DNA of 64,000 bases from an uncultured Lachnospiraceae bacterium (GCA_910586555.1 CAJUJY010000004.1:48319-112318); one strand, 5' to 3'; counted from the first letter of the stretch, positions 52,849 to 62,650 are shown. Numbers and translations are program-made. Notes: a model not told the origin generated them from the letters alone.

Positions 52849-53036
52849 ATCTATTTAACAAAAACGTAATTATAAATTGTAAGGTTTTAATTATTCCAGC
52901 TGGTTTATAGCAATATATAATTAAAGCATAATATATGGCAGCGCTGCTTTACTATAATAGGAAACAGCAATTATGTTTTATTACTATTACCATAAAAACT
53001 GGTTATCTTAAGTTAAGGTATTCATTATTTTATAAA

Positions 53037-54509
53037 TTAATAGATAGTTTTTGCAACAACTGTATACTTTCCTGCAAAACGTTTTTCTTTCTTGTCACCA
53101 GCTACACGGATATAGATAGTATCACCCTTCTTTGCTGTAACTTTTGCACTCTTGCCTTTCTTTACTGTAACCGCTTTATCAGTAGAAGCAGGAACACTTG
53201 ATTTAATTACAACCTGGTAATCCAGCTTGCTGTCACTATTAGTAATCTCTACCTTATCACTATATTTAGCTTTGTCACCAGTACCTTTGTAAATATATTT
53301 TACTGAAACAGAGCCACCAGTAACAGTAAATGAAACTGCACTATTAGTTGTAACAATACCATTATCCTTATCTATGTTCTTTGCATCAGCAGCTTTAATA
53401 GCCATTTCCTGTGGTTTATCAATCTTTACGATTGTCCACTTAGATGCAGATTTCTTCTTAGCCGCATCAGCTTTTTTACGTACTTCTAATACACCCGATG
53501 TTGCTGCATCTGCTTCTGCCTTTGCTATTGAAGAACTAGTAGTTGCTTCAAAGAATTTCTCAACATCTACTTTAGAGTCTGCTTTAACTCCTGTAAGTTC
53601 AGTTGAAAAATAATCAGAACCAAGAATCATCCTAAATTCTACATCTTTAGCAAGCTTTACAGTATTCTTTGCATAATCTACACCAACTGCCGGGCCATTC
53701 GCCTGCTTTTTAATAGAAACTTTAGATTCCTTGCCTGGAAGGCTTCCACTTTCATATAATGGATATTCAACAGGATCTGAACCTTTATCATTTGCATCTT
53801 TTACAGTTCCTGATGGTTTCATATTATAATATTTTTTTTCAGTTTCATCATAATATCTACCACCAGTAGCACAAGTCCTTATATATAAAGAAGCACCTTG
53901 CTGCTGGAACTCCTGGAAAATTTCATCTTGTATTACTGTACCCTTTTTATCAATATAATAAGGGCTAAAATACTTCCAACTGCCATATGATGTCCTATAC
54001 TCCCAGTCAAGGGTTTCAGGCTTTATATCACTGCTAGTTCCCTGTTTAATTTTGGTAATATCCAGATGGTTGTTACCAGGATTGTACTTTGCTGTCTGTC
54101 CTTTTACTGCTGCTGGAACTTTAATATAAACTGGGTCTGATTTATCTGTTTTAACTGCAATATAGCTGTCCTTTGTGCTGTTTAATTTAGATAAATCAAT
54201 ACCAGATACACCAAAACCATCTTCATCATAATCGTAATTATAATATTCTCCTGCTTCATATACATCCCATGCAGAAACCTTTACAGTACCTTTCTTATTA
54301 AATGTACCTACACCAATATGAACCTCTTTCGCTTTTCCTTCTTCAACATCTACTGTTAAAGTCTGGTTATATGTATCAACTGTTACATCTTTAATATCTA
54401 TTGGATTTGTTGCTTTAGCGGCTGATGCATCTGTTGTTCCAGCGGCAAGCCATGTTGCTGCTGCGAGGGCTGTTAATGCAGTCCCTTTCATTACTTTGTT
54501 CATTGTCAT
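53037..54509 (-). CDS. Secreted surface protein of unknown function, probably abundant
   Basis: The 490-residue protein has a signal peptide (MKGTALTALAAATWLAAGTT, cleavage near DASA-A) and beta-rich repeats of Lys/Thr/Val sequence, with a C-terminal SAKVTAKKGDTIYIRVAGDK domain. It lacks a sorting signal or S-layer homology domain. A near-consensus AGGAGGTG Shine-Dalgarno, regular codon use and a long leader suggest high expression. Function is unknown; a cell-surface or extracellular-matrix role is an inference. Confidence 0.75.
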   Translation of the reverse strand: MTMNKVMKGTALTALAAATWLAAGTTDASAAKATNPIDIKDVTVDTYNQTLTVDVEEGKAKEVHIGVGTFNKKGTVKVSAWDVYEAGEYYNYDYDEDGFGVSGIDLSKLNSTKDSYIAVKTDKSDPVYIKVPAAVKGQTAKYNPGNNHLDITKIKQGTSSDIKPETLDWEYRTSYGSWKYFSPYYIDKKGTVIQDEIFQEFQQQGASLYIRTCATGGRYYDETEKKYYNMKPSGTVKDANDKGSDPVEYPLYESGSLPGKESKVSIKKQANGPAVGVDYAKNTVKLAKDVEFRMILGSDYFSTELTGVKADSKVDVEKFFEATTSSSIAKAEADAATSGVLEVRKKADAAKKKSASKWTIVKIDKPQEMAIKAADAKNIDKDNGIVTTNSAVSFTVTGGSVSVKYIYKGTGDKAKYSDKVEITNSDSKLDYQVVIKSSVPASTDKAVTVKKGKSAKVTAKKGDTIYIRVAGDKKEKRFAGKYTVVAKTIY

Positions 54510-54574
54510 AAATGAACACCTCCTTAATTATTATTTGCATAAAGTATGTCATTATTAATTCACCCAAAGAAACC

Positions 54575-54725
54575 ATAAAGTGGGTTTGTCTTATCCAGCG
54601 CCGTTTACAGCAGTAAAGGGCAAGACTATTTATATTAACGCAGCGCCTTGTACAGCTATCCTGCTGGCAACAAGTCCCCTGCCTGGGAGAAAAAATGCAA
54701 TTAGTTACCATTAAGACAAGGGCTT
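54575..54725 (-). promoter_or_regulatory. Structured leader of the surface-protein gene
   Basis: The leader contains a possible closing stem (minus strand TTGTCTTA near 54714 with TAAGACAA near 54586) and a tandem sequence repeat: CAGCGCCGTTTACAGC (54598) and CAGCGCCTTGTACAGC (54642). A separate hairpin with perfect 11-bp arms GTTATATGATG/CATCATATAAC lies further upstream at 54769-54796. It does not match a riboswitch class I can recall. The rest of 54510-55522 holds the promoter and micro-ORFs of the next plus-strand gene. Confidence 0.4.
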
Positions 54726-55228
54726 TTGCTGTGAAGGATAAAAGCTGCCACGCTCATATTGTCTTTACGTTATATGATGGTACGGCATCATATAACAAGA
54801 AAAGTACTGCCCCCTTTCCTGCTTGTATTCCATATAACACAGCACTATGCCTGCCACGCTAATCCCTGTTAGCTGGATTATTTCACTACCATGTATGATT
54901 TCTAATAAATATTTCGTCACATTCCCGGAAAACTTTAACATAAATTTACACATTATTTAAATTTATGAAAATTTTTATATACAATACTGTTACAGGTAGC
55001 TGGTTCTTTGCATATCAATGTTTGCACCAGGCTGTTATAATTCCAGCCAGTCTGAAAATCATTTAACTTTGCTTTTTTGCTCTGTGGTGTGCCCTGGTTT
55101 TATGTAAGCATTGCATTATATAGCTACAGAAATTTTTCTGGAAGAGTTTGGAAAAAAATAGGAAGAATAAAAAAATCCGTGAAAATAGTGATAAAAAGCG
55201 CAAGCTTTTTTCTAAAAGTTCTTAGGAA

Positions 55229-55257
55229 TCGACTTTTCTTTTTACAAATGCTATAAT
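55229..55257 (+). promoter_or_regulatory. Promoter of the CD3324-family gene
   Basis: TCGACT and TATAAT are separated by 17 bases, with an extended -10 (TGCTATAAT). It lies about 270 bases ahead of the CD3324-family start, giving a long leader containing two micro-ORFs. Confidence 0.6.
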
Positions 55258-55308
55258 AGTAATAGCCGTCTGGTATAACACAGGGATAATCCTGGAAAGG
55301 TAGGAATT

Positions 55309-55356
55309 ATGCATTATACTATTAATTATACTTTACTTTTATTCTATAATATTTAA
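55309..55356 (+). CDS. Possible leader micro-ORF, 15 codons
   Basis: A frame MHYTINYTLLLFYNI follows a GGTAGGAATT Shine-Dalgarno within the leader of the CD3324-family gene. It could be a leader peptide or chance. Confidence 0.25.
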   Translation: MHYTINYTLLLFYNI

Positions 55357-55374
55357 CTGAAGGGAGGTTTTGTA

Positions 55375-55440
55375 ATGTTTACAAAGTTTGGCTATAAATT
55401 TACAAAGAAATATTCTGTCGCTGGCATGCACCGGATTTAA
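55375..55440 (+). CDS. Possible leader micro-ORF, 21 codons
   Basis: The frame starting MFTKFGYKFTKKYSVAGM has a strong GGGAGG Shine-Dalgarno, better than many real genes, and ends HRI. It lies 82 bases ahead of the CD3324-family gene. It may be a small protein or a regulatory upstream frame. Confidence 0.4.
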   Translation: MFTKFGYKFTKKYSVAGMHRI

Positions 55441-55522
55441 AAGATTTATAACAATGGTTACCATAAATACCATATAGCCGGTACTTGCCATATTGTAACA
55501 TCATGGTCCGGGGAGGGCAAAT

Positions 55523-55792
55523 ATGGGCTATAAACGTGCAGAAGAAGTCCTGCCAGCAGAACTTCTTGAGCAGATACAGGAATATGTAGCAGGTGAAAGC
55601 ATTTACATACCAAGGCGCAAGAATGAACGCCGCCACTGGGGTGAACAGACCGAAACCCGCAAAGAGCTTAAATGCCGCAATTTGCAGATTAAAAATGACT
55701 ATGATTGCGGCTTTACAATAAAACAGCTTGCGGAAAAATACTTTCTCTCACCAAAAAGCATACAGCGTATTCTATATTCAGATAAAAATTAA
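55523..55792 (+). CDS. CD3324 family helix-turn-helix protein
   Basis: The 89-residue protein starts MGYKRAEEVLPAELLEQIQE and contains GESIYIPRRKNER, HWGEQTETRKEL and the helix-turn-helix IKQLAEKYFLSPKSIQRILY, all typical of the CD3324 family of small clostridial DNA-binding proteins. Targets are unknown. GGGAGGG precedes the ATG. Confidence 0.88.
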   Translation: MGYKRAEEVLPAELLEQIQEYVAGESIYIPRRKNERRHWGEQTETRKELKCRNLQIKNDYDCGFTIKQLAEKYFLSPKSIQRILYSDKN

Positions 55793-55870
55793 CAGATATT
55801 ATTAAAGGCTGCTTTGCAGCTATTGGAATTTTGTGGCAGTGCATATATATCGCACTGCCATTATATGTTT

Positions 55871-56905
55871 TTATATTATCCTGCCGCCTCCAAATACATA
55901 ACCATTTTCATAGAAAACTATTGCCTGTCCTGGTGTTATGGCCCTCTGTTTTTCATCAAAATGACATTCTAAGCGTCCTTCTGGAAGCGGGATAACTTCA
56001 CACCATGCCCCTTTATGTGCATACCTTATCTTTGCTATAAGCCTGTGTGGTTCTTTAAGGCATGGAACTGCCATATAATTTACATTATCTGCAAGTACTG
56101 TATCTGTAAATACACTTTCTGCATCTCCTAATACTACTTCATGTGTTTCCGGGATAATTTTTTTAACATAATATGGCTGTTTTGCTGGAAGGTTTAACCC
56201 TTTTCTTTGTCCTATTGTATAATGTTCAATACCTTTATGTTCTCCAAGTACATTCCCGTTTTCATCAATAAAATTCCCTGTAATACATTTCTTTCCTGTA
56301 ACTCTTTCAATAAAGCCCGCATAATCCTTATCCGGGATAAAACAGATATCCTGGCTTTCACTTTTATCTGTTACATTTAAACCGGCTTTTTTTGCAATAA
56401 TACGTATTTCTTCCTTTGTATATGCTCCTGCTGGCATAAGTGTATGTCTAAGCATGCCCTGGCTAAGCCCGTAAAGCACATATGTCTGGTCTTTTTTGCC
56501 AGCCACAGACTGGCTTACTGTATAACGCCCGTTATCAAGCTTTATTATACATGCATAATGCCCTGTCGCAATATAATCTGCCCTGGTTTTTCTTGCATAT
56601 TTTAAAAGTGCCTCCCATTTAATATATTTATTACAGGCAATACAGGGGTTAGGTGTATAACCTTTTTTATATTCATCTATAAAATAATTAACCACCTTTT
56701 GTAAAAAAGCTTCCTTAAAGTCTATTACATAATAAGGAATACCAAGCTGTGCTGCTACCTGCCTGGCGTCCTCTGCCACAGGAAGCCCTTTCCACATATC
56801 CATAGTTACACCAATAACGTTATATCCTTCTTCTTTAAGCAGATATGCAGCAGCAGCAGAATCGACACCACCAGAAAGCCCAATAACAACAGTACCCTTT
56901 GGCAT
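55871..56905 (-). CDS. mnmA: tRNA-specific 2-thiouridylase MnmA
   Basis: MnmA adds sulfur to uridine 34 of Lys, Glu and Gln tRNAs. The 344-residue protein has the PP-loop GLSGGVDSAAAAYLL, the NPCIACNKYIKW catalytic cysteine region, the second cysteine in SQDICFIPD, and YTIGQRKGLN. It is a little shorter than most homologues because the early MDMW segment leads directly into EDARQVAAQLGI, a compact form seen in some clostridia. GGGGGG precedes the ATG. Confidence 0.93.
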   Translation of the reverse strand: MPKGTVVIGLSGGVDSAAAAYLLKEEGYNVIGVTMDMWKGLPVAEDARQVAAQLGIPYYVIDFKEAFLQKVVNYFIDEYKKGYTPNPCIACNKYIKWEALLKYARKTRADYIATGHYACIIKLDNGRYTVSQSVAGKKDQTYVLYGLSQGMLRHTLMPAGAYTKEEIRIIAKKAGLNVTDKSESQDICFIPDKDYAGFIERVTGKKCITGNFIDENGNVLGEHKGIEHYTIGQRKGLNLPAKQPYYVKKIIPETHEVVLGDAESVFTDTVLADNVNYMAVPCLKEPHRLIAKIRYAHKGAWCEVIPLPEGRLECHFDEKQRAITPGQAIVFYENGYVFGGGRII

Positions 56906-56987
56906 AATATTTCCCCCCTTGCAAATATTTACTTTACATTCTATTGTAAAACAAAATAATATGCAAGCATAATATATAACAGATTAT

Positions 56988-58808
56988 TTATAAATCCTGG
57001 AGCCATTTAATATATTCCGCTATTAAATTATTTGTTTTACTTAAGAATATACACTCTTTTGCCAGTGTTACATCATCTGTAATTATATTGTCCACACCTA
57101 AATTTATCATATTGTTTATGCTCTCTTCTGTATTTACTGTCCATGCATATAACTCTTTTCCGGCGTTATGTACATCTGAAACCAGCTTTTCTGTTATGCT
57201 TGCTGCTTCTATACTGAAATGGTCTGCTGCCTTTAGTTTATTAATATTGCCATATGCAAGGCTCATTACATATACCGTTTTTATTTTATTATTATATGCT
57301 TTTACTTTTTCTAGCACATCATATACCTGTGAAGTAATTACGCAATCATTATAAAAGCCTTCTGCTTCTATAATATCTGCTACTTCCTGTTCAAATTCCT
57401 GTTCATGTCCTGTAGGTTTTATTTCTATATTAAGTTTGATTTTATTTTCTTTGGCAAACTTAATTACTTCCTGTAGAAGTGGTACTTTTTCACCAGCAAA
57501 ACTTTTGCTAAAAAAGCTTCCAGCATCTATCTTTTCTATATCATTATAATCCATTTCCCATGTATTTTTGGAAATACCGGCAATCCTTTTAAAATTTGTA
57601 TCATGCATTACAAATACCTGCCCATCCCGGCTCTGCTGTATATCCAGCTCTATCCAGCCAGCCCCAAGCTTTCTTGCACCCTTAAACGCTGCCATTGTAT
57701 TTTCAGGGTAATTCCTTGAAGCCCCGCGGTGTGCTGTTACTTCCATTATGCGGACATGTTCTATTTGTATGCTGGTTTTATTATTATAAAGCCCATATAA
57801 ATAAAAACTGCATAATGCAACTGAAACTATAAATAATAAAAAACCTGCCACACGTGCAGTTTTAAGCCTTTTATTATCCACTTTGTATGGAGGCTGTTTT
57901 ATATGTATAGTTTCCTCCTGGATTTTCTGTTTATGCCCATAAAACAAAATGCTTATGCAGGCATAACTTACAGGTGTTCCAAGTGCAAATACAATTAAAA
58001 ATGAAACCAGAAGAAATATCCATACAACTGATGCTGATACAATGCTAACAAGTTTAAACTTTGAAAAAACCCCACTTAAAAATAATGCCAGTAATATTTC
58101 CCCAAACACCATAATAAAGTATATTATATAGAATAAAAACTGTACTCCTGAAAGTACTAATAAATCTTTTATTCTGTTTTTACTGCTTAACCTTGCACTT
58201 TTTCTGCGCGCTTCCTTGAAATCACAGCCTTCAAGTGTAAAATAATGAAATGCATAAAGCCATTTTAACAGCAAAGCACTTAATAAAATTAAAACAGTTG
58301 TAAATACAATAAGCAGGTATTTGTTACCTATAATAAATTCCATTATAAATTCTGGTATAGATATGCTGCTTACATAGCTTGATGCCACTCCAATATTTAA
58401 AAATGGTATAAGGAATAAAATAATAAATGCCATTAATATATTTTTTCTATGGAAAACTTTTACTGCATTTTTAACAGCATATTTAAGGGCATGTATTATG
58501 CCAGCTTTTTTCCCTTGGAATGACTGGTCTAAAATAAATATAACTGCGCTTATATCCGTCATTGTGTAAACTGCCATACATAAAAACAGTATAAATAATA
58601 CTGCTGCTGTAACAGGATCTAATAAAAATGGTATTATATTTTCTATTGTCAGGTATTCATATCCTGTTACATACATGGCAAAGTTAAAAATTCCCCAGAA
58701 AAAAGGTGTAAATACAGCCATTGATAATATTTTATATAATAACTCAAACCCTGCCAGTGCCCGCCAGTTGGTTTGTATTAATTTGGCTGCTTTTTTAATT
58801 TTATCCAT
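56988..58808 (-). CDS. Membrane-anchored glycerophosphodiester phosphodiesterase
   Basis: The 606-residue protein has an N-terminal membrane domain of several helices (residues 1-345) and a C-terminal GDPD domain with MEVTAHRGASRNYPENTMAA, IELDIQQSRDGQVFVMHDTN and KLNIEIKPTGHE, holding the catalytic histidines and metal-binding acids. It hydrolyses glycerophosphodiesters or polyglycerol-phosphate chains at the cell surface. GAGGAAAT precedes the ATG. It follows the PF06541 gene by 27 bases. Confidence 0.92.
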   Translation of the reverse strand: MDKIKKAAKLIQTNWRALAGFELLYKILSMAVFTPFFWGIFNFAMYVTGYEYLTIENIIPFLLDPVTAAVLFILFLCMAVYTMTDISAVIFILDQSFQGKKAGIIHALKYAVKNAVKVFHRKNILMAFIILFLIPFLNIGVASSYVSSISIPEFIMEFIIGNKYLLIVFTTVLILLSALLLKWLYAFHYFTLEGCDFKEARRKSARLSSKNRIKDLLVLSGVQFLFYIIYFIMVFGEILLALFLSGVFSKFKLVSIVSASVVWIFLLVSFLIVFALGTPVSYACISILFYGHKQKIQEETIHIKQPPYKVDNKRLKTARVAGFLLFIVSVALCSFYLYGLYNNKTSIQIEHVRIMEVTAHRGASRNYPENTMAAFKGARKLGAGWIELDIQQSRDGQVFVMHDTNFKRIAGISKNTWEMDYNDIEKIDAGSFFSKSFAGEKVPLLQEVIKFAKENKIKLNIEIKPTGHEQEFEQEVADIIEAEGFYNDCVITSQVYDVLEKVKAYNNKIKTVYVMSLAYGNINKLKAADHFSIEAASITEKLVSDVHNAGKELYAWTVNTEESINNMINLGVDNIITDDVTLAKECIFLSKTNNLIAEYIKWLQDL

Positions 58809-58835
58809 AACTATTTCCTCATAAAAACAGGTTAT

Positions 58836-60134
58836 TTATTTTGCTATTGCATTAGGGTATATACGTTCCATCTTTGCATCACCAAAGTATTTATCCATAG
58901 ACTGTTCCCATTTATATATAGCCTGCTGCCCATCTGAACGTGTATCATAACGTATTAAAGCCATTACTGAAACACATATGTCAAACACCATAAATACTAA
59001 TAAAAAAGATGTAAGCACCCTCCCTGTTTTCTTTAATATAATATCTATAAAATTTGACATTAAAGGATAAAGGCGTTTTATCCATACAACTGCGGCAATC
59101 CCCCAGAAGAAACAATAAAGCAGGTTAATTCTTCCTCCAAGGTTAAAAGACATGGAACTGTAATCCCAGAACACTTTGCCAAATATTATTTCTGTAAAAA
59201 CACTGCATATATATTCATATGCACCTCCTAGGAATACACCTGTCCAGAATATGTAATTATCTGGTTTATCCCTGTCTTTATAAAGAAGTGCTGTTAAAAG
59301 TGCAATGGCAAGCCCCCATACAAGGCTGAAATGTCCCCATACAAGGCTGCTGCGGCTCATCCAGACACCTGCTGTAAGCCGGCAGAATATAGTTTCTACA
59401 ATATCACCTAAAAAAGCACCAATAACAAGCAGCCATAATAATTGTACAAAACTGCATTTTCCAGCTTTTGTCCCTTCCTCTTCTTTAGCTGCATTTTCCT
59501 GTACTGTAACCGGATATGCCTTTAAAATACGGTTTTCAATATGTAATGAAACCTTTGTGGCAAACTGTCTTGTCCATTTCTGGAGTTTATGGTTCCACCG
59601 TAAAAGCCCTGGAAGTTTCTCTTCCATATGGCATACCGATATAACAGAACCTGACCAGTCTGTAATGCCTGTAACTATAAGTCCCCATATAGCTGCCTTG
59701 CCAGCAAAACCTGGCAGGATATTATAAATGTTTATAATAAAACCATTAATGTAACGTACTGATAAAGCCCCCAGCACACCCCATAAAACAGAATACTGTA
59801 AACAGATATACCCGTCAAAGTTCCATTTTTTGCCTGAGTAATCCCACCACTTTTTTTTCTTCATTCCTTCAAGTGCCTTGCCTGTAAACCACTCTATAGC
59901 TGTTGCTACCGCCATGCTTCCAAGAAACAGAAAAAATGTGTTTTCCTTTAATTCCTGCATAAAAATAGCAAGAACTATCCCTGTAAAGCCATAAATAAAA
60001 CAGAACGGCCCTGATGCAAAACCACGGTTCCTGAAATTCTTTTCTTTTATTGTTGCTACTGCTGTTTCAGCAAGCCATGCCAGAAAAGAATATGTAAAAA
60101 ATAACACAGATGTTTCATAAAATGTGTAATTCAT
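58836..60134 (-). CDS. PF06541-type membrane protein (putative ABC transporter permease), two repeats
   Basis: The 432-residue protein contains two copies of the PF06541 unit: WFTGKALEGMKKKKWWDYSG with FDGYICLQYSVLWGVLGAL in the first half and FWDYSSMSFNLGGRINLLYC with FFWGIAAVVW in the second. About ten membrane helices are expected. The ABC permease label is a family guess, and no ATPase is adjacent. It lies between the MATE pump and the glycerophosphodiesterase on the same strand with short gaps (25 and 27 bases). Confidence 0.82.
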   Translation of the reverse strand: MNYTFYETSVLFFTYSFLAWLAETAVATIKEKNFRNRGFASGPFCFIYGFTGIVLAIFMQELKENTFFLFLGSMAVATAIEWFTGKALEGMKKKKWWDYSGKKWNFDGYICLQYSVLWGVLGALSVRYINGFIINIYNILPGFAGKAAIWGLIVTGITDWSGSVISVCHMEEKLPGLLRWNHKLQKWTRQFATKVSLHIENRILKAYPVTVQENAAKEEEGTKAGKCSFVQLLWLLVIGAFLGDIVETIFCRLTAGVWMSRSSLVWGHFSLVWGLAIALLTALLYKDRDKPDNYIFWTGVFLGGAYEYICSVFTEIIFGKVFWDYSSMSFNLGGRINLLYCFFWGIAAVVWIKRLYPLMSNFIDIILKKTGRVLTSFLLVFMVFDICVSVMALIRYDTRSDGQQAIYKWEQSMDKYFGDAKMERIYPNAIAK

Positions 60135-60159
60135 TTTATTTAAAATCTCCTTAGTAATC

Positions 60160-61491
60160 TTAGTAATTATATTTCTTCCTATATATTATAAACATTCCTG
60201 CGGATAAAGCAAGCGCCATAAATTCTGCAACAGGAGTTGCAAACCATATGCCGTTTATTCCAAAAATGGCTGGAAGTACAACCATTGTAATTAACATAAA
60301 TACAAAGGATCTCGAAAATGCAAGGATGGCCGAGATTACCCCGTTGGACAGTGCTGTAAACATGCCACTTGCAAATATATTAAACCCTATAAAGAAAAGG
60401 GCTATTGTACATATCCTGTTCCCTGTTACTGCAAGGCTGTATACTGGGTTATCCGGACGGGCAAATACAGATACAAGAGGTTTAGTAAGTAAAAATGATA
60501 CAATTACCGTCAGTATTGAAATAAATGCAATTACTTTAAGGCTTGTAGAAATAAGCTTTTTAAGTTTAGCATGTTCCTGCCCTCCATAGTAGAAACTAAG
60601 CATAGGGGCTACACCATAGGAGTAGCCTGTATAAAGTGAACTGGCAAACATAAGCACATACATAATAATTGTAACAGCCGCAACCCCGTTTTCCCCTGCG
60701 TAGCGTAACATTGTCCAGTTAAACATTATTGTAATAATTCCAGTTACAAGCGCTGTTGCCATTTCAGAACTTCCATTTGCTGCCGCATTTACAAGGACTT
60801 TAAAGCGTGGCACCGGCTTTTTAAAGTGCAAAAGGTTCTTTTTCCTGCTAAAAACAAATATCCCAGTTACAGCAGTTACAGAATATCCAATCCCTGTTGC
60901 AACCGCTGCACCACCAATGCCCATATTAAATATGCCAATAAATACATAATCCAGTACAATATTTAATACACCGCCTGCTACAGAACATATTAGTGAAAGG
61001 TTTGCTTTTCCGCTTGCAATCATATAAAGTGTGAAGTTATTCATTAAAAGTATTGGGACAGTAAAGACCAGGTAGCGCCCCAGGTATTCTGTACAATACC
61101 CTGCCACTTTAGCAGAAAGCCCCATTCCTGTAAAAACCTTATCCATTAACATATAGCCAGCGCCACACATAACAATGCCAGCAGCTATATTTACAATAAT
61201 TAAAAATGTGAAATCTTCTCTGGCTTCCTCTGTTTTTTTCTCACCCATTTTCTTCATAATAACTGCACTTCCGCCAGTGGCAAGCATAGTAGAAATTGCA
61301 GTTACAAGCTGTATAACTGGTGCAACAAGATTAATTGCAGACAATGCATCTGTACCAACAAGGTTTGATACAAACAGCCCGTCAGCCATTGTATAAAATG
61401 ACATAAATACTGTCATTGCAATAGTTGGTATTGCAAACTTTAAAATATTCCTAAGAGTTACAGGTTTTGCATATACATTTTTTTCTTCCAT
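60160..61491 (-). CDS. MATE family efflux transporter
   Basis: The 443-residue protein has twelve predicted membrane helices and MATE features (FAIPTIAMTVFMSFYTMADG, ATGGSAVIMKKMGEKKTEEA, YTGYSYGVAPMLSFYYGGQE). MATE proteins export drugs or metabolites against sodium or protons. It is divergent from a MerR-family regulator, and its promoter has the stretched spacer typical of MerR control. AAGGGGG precedes the ATG. Confidence 0.92.
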   Translation of the reverse strand: MEEKNVYAKPVTLRNILKFAIPTIAMTVFMSFYTMADGLFVSNLVGTDALSAINLVAPVIQLVTAISTMLATGGSAVIMKKMGEKKTEEAREDFTFLIIVNIAAGIVMCGAGYMLMDKVFTGMGLSAKVAGYCTEYLGRYLVFTVPILLMNNFTLYMIASGKANLSLICSVAGGVLNIVLDYVFIGIFNMGIGGAAVATGIGYSVTAVTGIFVFSRKKNLLHFKKPVPRFKVLVNAAANGSSEMATALVTGIITIMFNWTMLRYAGENGVAAVTIIMYVLMFASSLYTGYSYGVAPMLSFYYGGQEHAKLKKLISTSLKVIAFISILTVIVSFLLTKPLVSVFARPDNPVYSLAVTGNRICTIALFFIGFNIFASGMFTALSNGVISAILAFSRSFVFMLITMVVLPAIFGINGIWFATPVAEFMALALSAGMFIIYRKKYNY

Positions 61492-61546
61492 AAATATACC
61501 CCCTTTTTCCTTGTTTTATTTATTGTATTTTTTTATTGTGTATAGT

Positions 61547-61577
61547 ATCATAAACTATATAGTAACTGTACGGTCAA
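61547..61577 (-). promoter_or_regulatory. MerR-type promoter of the MATE gene
   Basis: On the minus strand TTGACC and TATGAT are separated by 19 bases, the long spacer that MerR regulators untwist, and the palindrome ACTATATAGT lies in the spacer. It is placed between the divergent MATE and merR-type genes. Confidence 0.65.
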
Positions 61578-61626
61578 GTAAAAATTTTACCATTTTTATA
61601 ATAAAAGGGAGGATTATTAAAAATAA

Positions 61627-62445
61627 ATGAATAATAAAAACAAATTACTGTCCATTGGCCAGTTTGCCGCACTTCATGGCATAAATAAAAAAACACTTAT
61701 GTGGTATGATGAAACAGGGCTGTTCCACCCTGCTGTAGTAAATCCCGCAAATAACTACAGATACTATAATTACAGCCAGAGCCCGGTACTTGAAACAATC
61801 CTTTTACTGCGTGAACTAGATGTATCTGTAAGTGAAATTAAAAACTTTATGAAAAACCGTTCCGCAGAGAGCATGGAACATCTTCTAGCTGGCAAAATAA
61901 AAGAACTTGACAGTAAAATTACCCATCTTAAAGCTGTAAGGGAAACTTTATTAATGCACCACAACAATATGCTTACCTTACAGACAATGGACTTGTCAGA
62001 AATAAAAATAATACAGAAAAAAGAACACTACCTGGTTACAGTAGATATAAATGAAAATACATCTTTTGAGCAGGAAGTTGAAATGGTCACGGCTGAAACA
62101 GAAAAATACCAGCTCGGACGGCTGCATAATGCAAACTATGGTTCAATGGTTTCTGTTGCCAGCCTTAAATATGGGAAATTTAATGATTATTCAAAGCTTT
62201 TTATTGAAATTCCATACACCAGGCCAGAAGACGGGCTGCATATCCAGCCTGGAGGCAGGTATTTACAGGCTTTTCATAAAGGGGACTGGAATCTTATACC
62301 AATCCGTTATAAAGAAATCTTACAGTATGCCAGCAGGCATGGGCTTGGACTATATGGTTTTTCCTATGAAATGGGAATCAATGAAAATGTAATTGACAGC
62401 ATAGATGATTATATTGTGCAGATTGAGATTCCTATAGCAGATTAA
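61627..62445 (+). CDS. MerR family transcriptional regulator with effector-binding domain
   Basis: The 272-residue protein has an N-terminal MerR winged helix (LSIGQFAALHGINKKTLMWY, DETGLFHPAVVNPANNYRYY), a coiled-coil linker (about 80-120) and a C-terminal GyrI-like effector domain (from about 130) as in BmrR-type drug sensors. It is divergent from the MATE pump and probably activates it when a ligand is bound. The ATG has GGGAGG some 15 bases upstream. Confidence 0.92.
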   Translation: MNNKNKLLSIGQFAALHGINKKTLMWYDETGLFHPAVVNPANNYRYYNYSQSPVLETILLLRELDVSVSEIKNFMKNRSAESMEHLLAGKIKELDSKITHLKAVRETLLMHHNNMLTLQTMDLSEIKIIQKKEHYLVTVDINENTSFEQEVEMVTAETEKYQLGRLHNANYGSMVSVASLKYGKFNDYSKLFIEIPYTRPEDGLHIQPGGRYLQAFHKGDWNLIPIRYKEILQYASRHGLGLYGFSYEMGINENVIDSIDDYIVQIEIPIAD

Positions 62446-62518
62446 CAGCAAAATTTTATTTGACAATATTATGAAAAGGTGGTAAGATATCTAAGGTTAT
62501 ATAATATATTTGATTCCA

Positions 62519-62598
62519 GCCGCTGTGGCGGAACTGGCAGACGCATGCGACTCAAAATCGCACGGGAAACCATATGGGTCCGAGTCCCATCAGCGGCA
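62519..62598 (+). tRNA. tRNA-Leu (CAA)
   Basis: A class II tRNA with acceptor GCCGCTG/CAGCGGC, anticodon loop CTCAAAA (anticodon CAA), a long variable arm and T-loop GGTCCGAGTCC. CCA is not encoded. Confidence 0.95.
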
Positions 62599-62604
62599 TT
62601 ATAA

Positions 62605-62650
62605 GGCATGGAACAGCAGAACACAAAAAGTTCAGGTTCCATGCCTTTTT
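62605..62650 (+). terminator. Terminator of tRNA-Leu
   Basis: Arms GGCATGGAAC and GTTCCATGCC are followed by TTTTT. A second perfect 14-bp hairpin (AATGCCATTTATCC at 62678-62691 with 62702-62715) follows. Confidence 0.8.

Noticed and set aside
54575..54800. Cyclic-di-GMP riboswitch ahead of the surface-protein gene
   Set aside because: The conserved GEMM core sequences could not be found; the structure remains unassigned.
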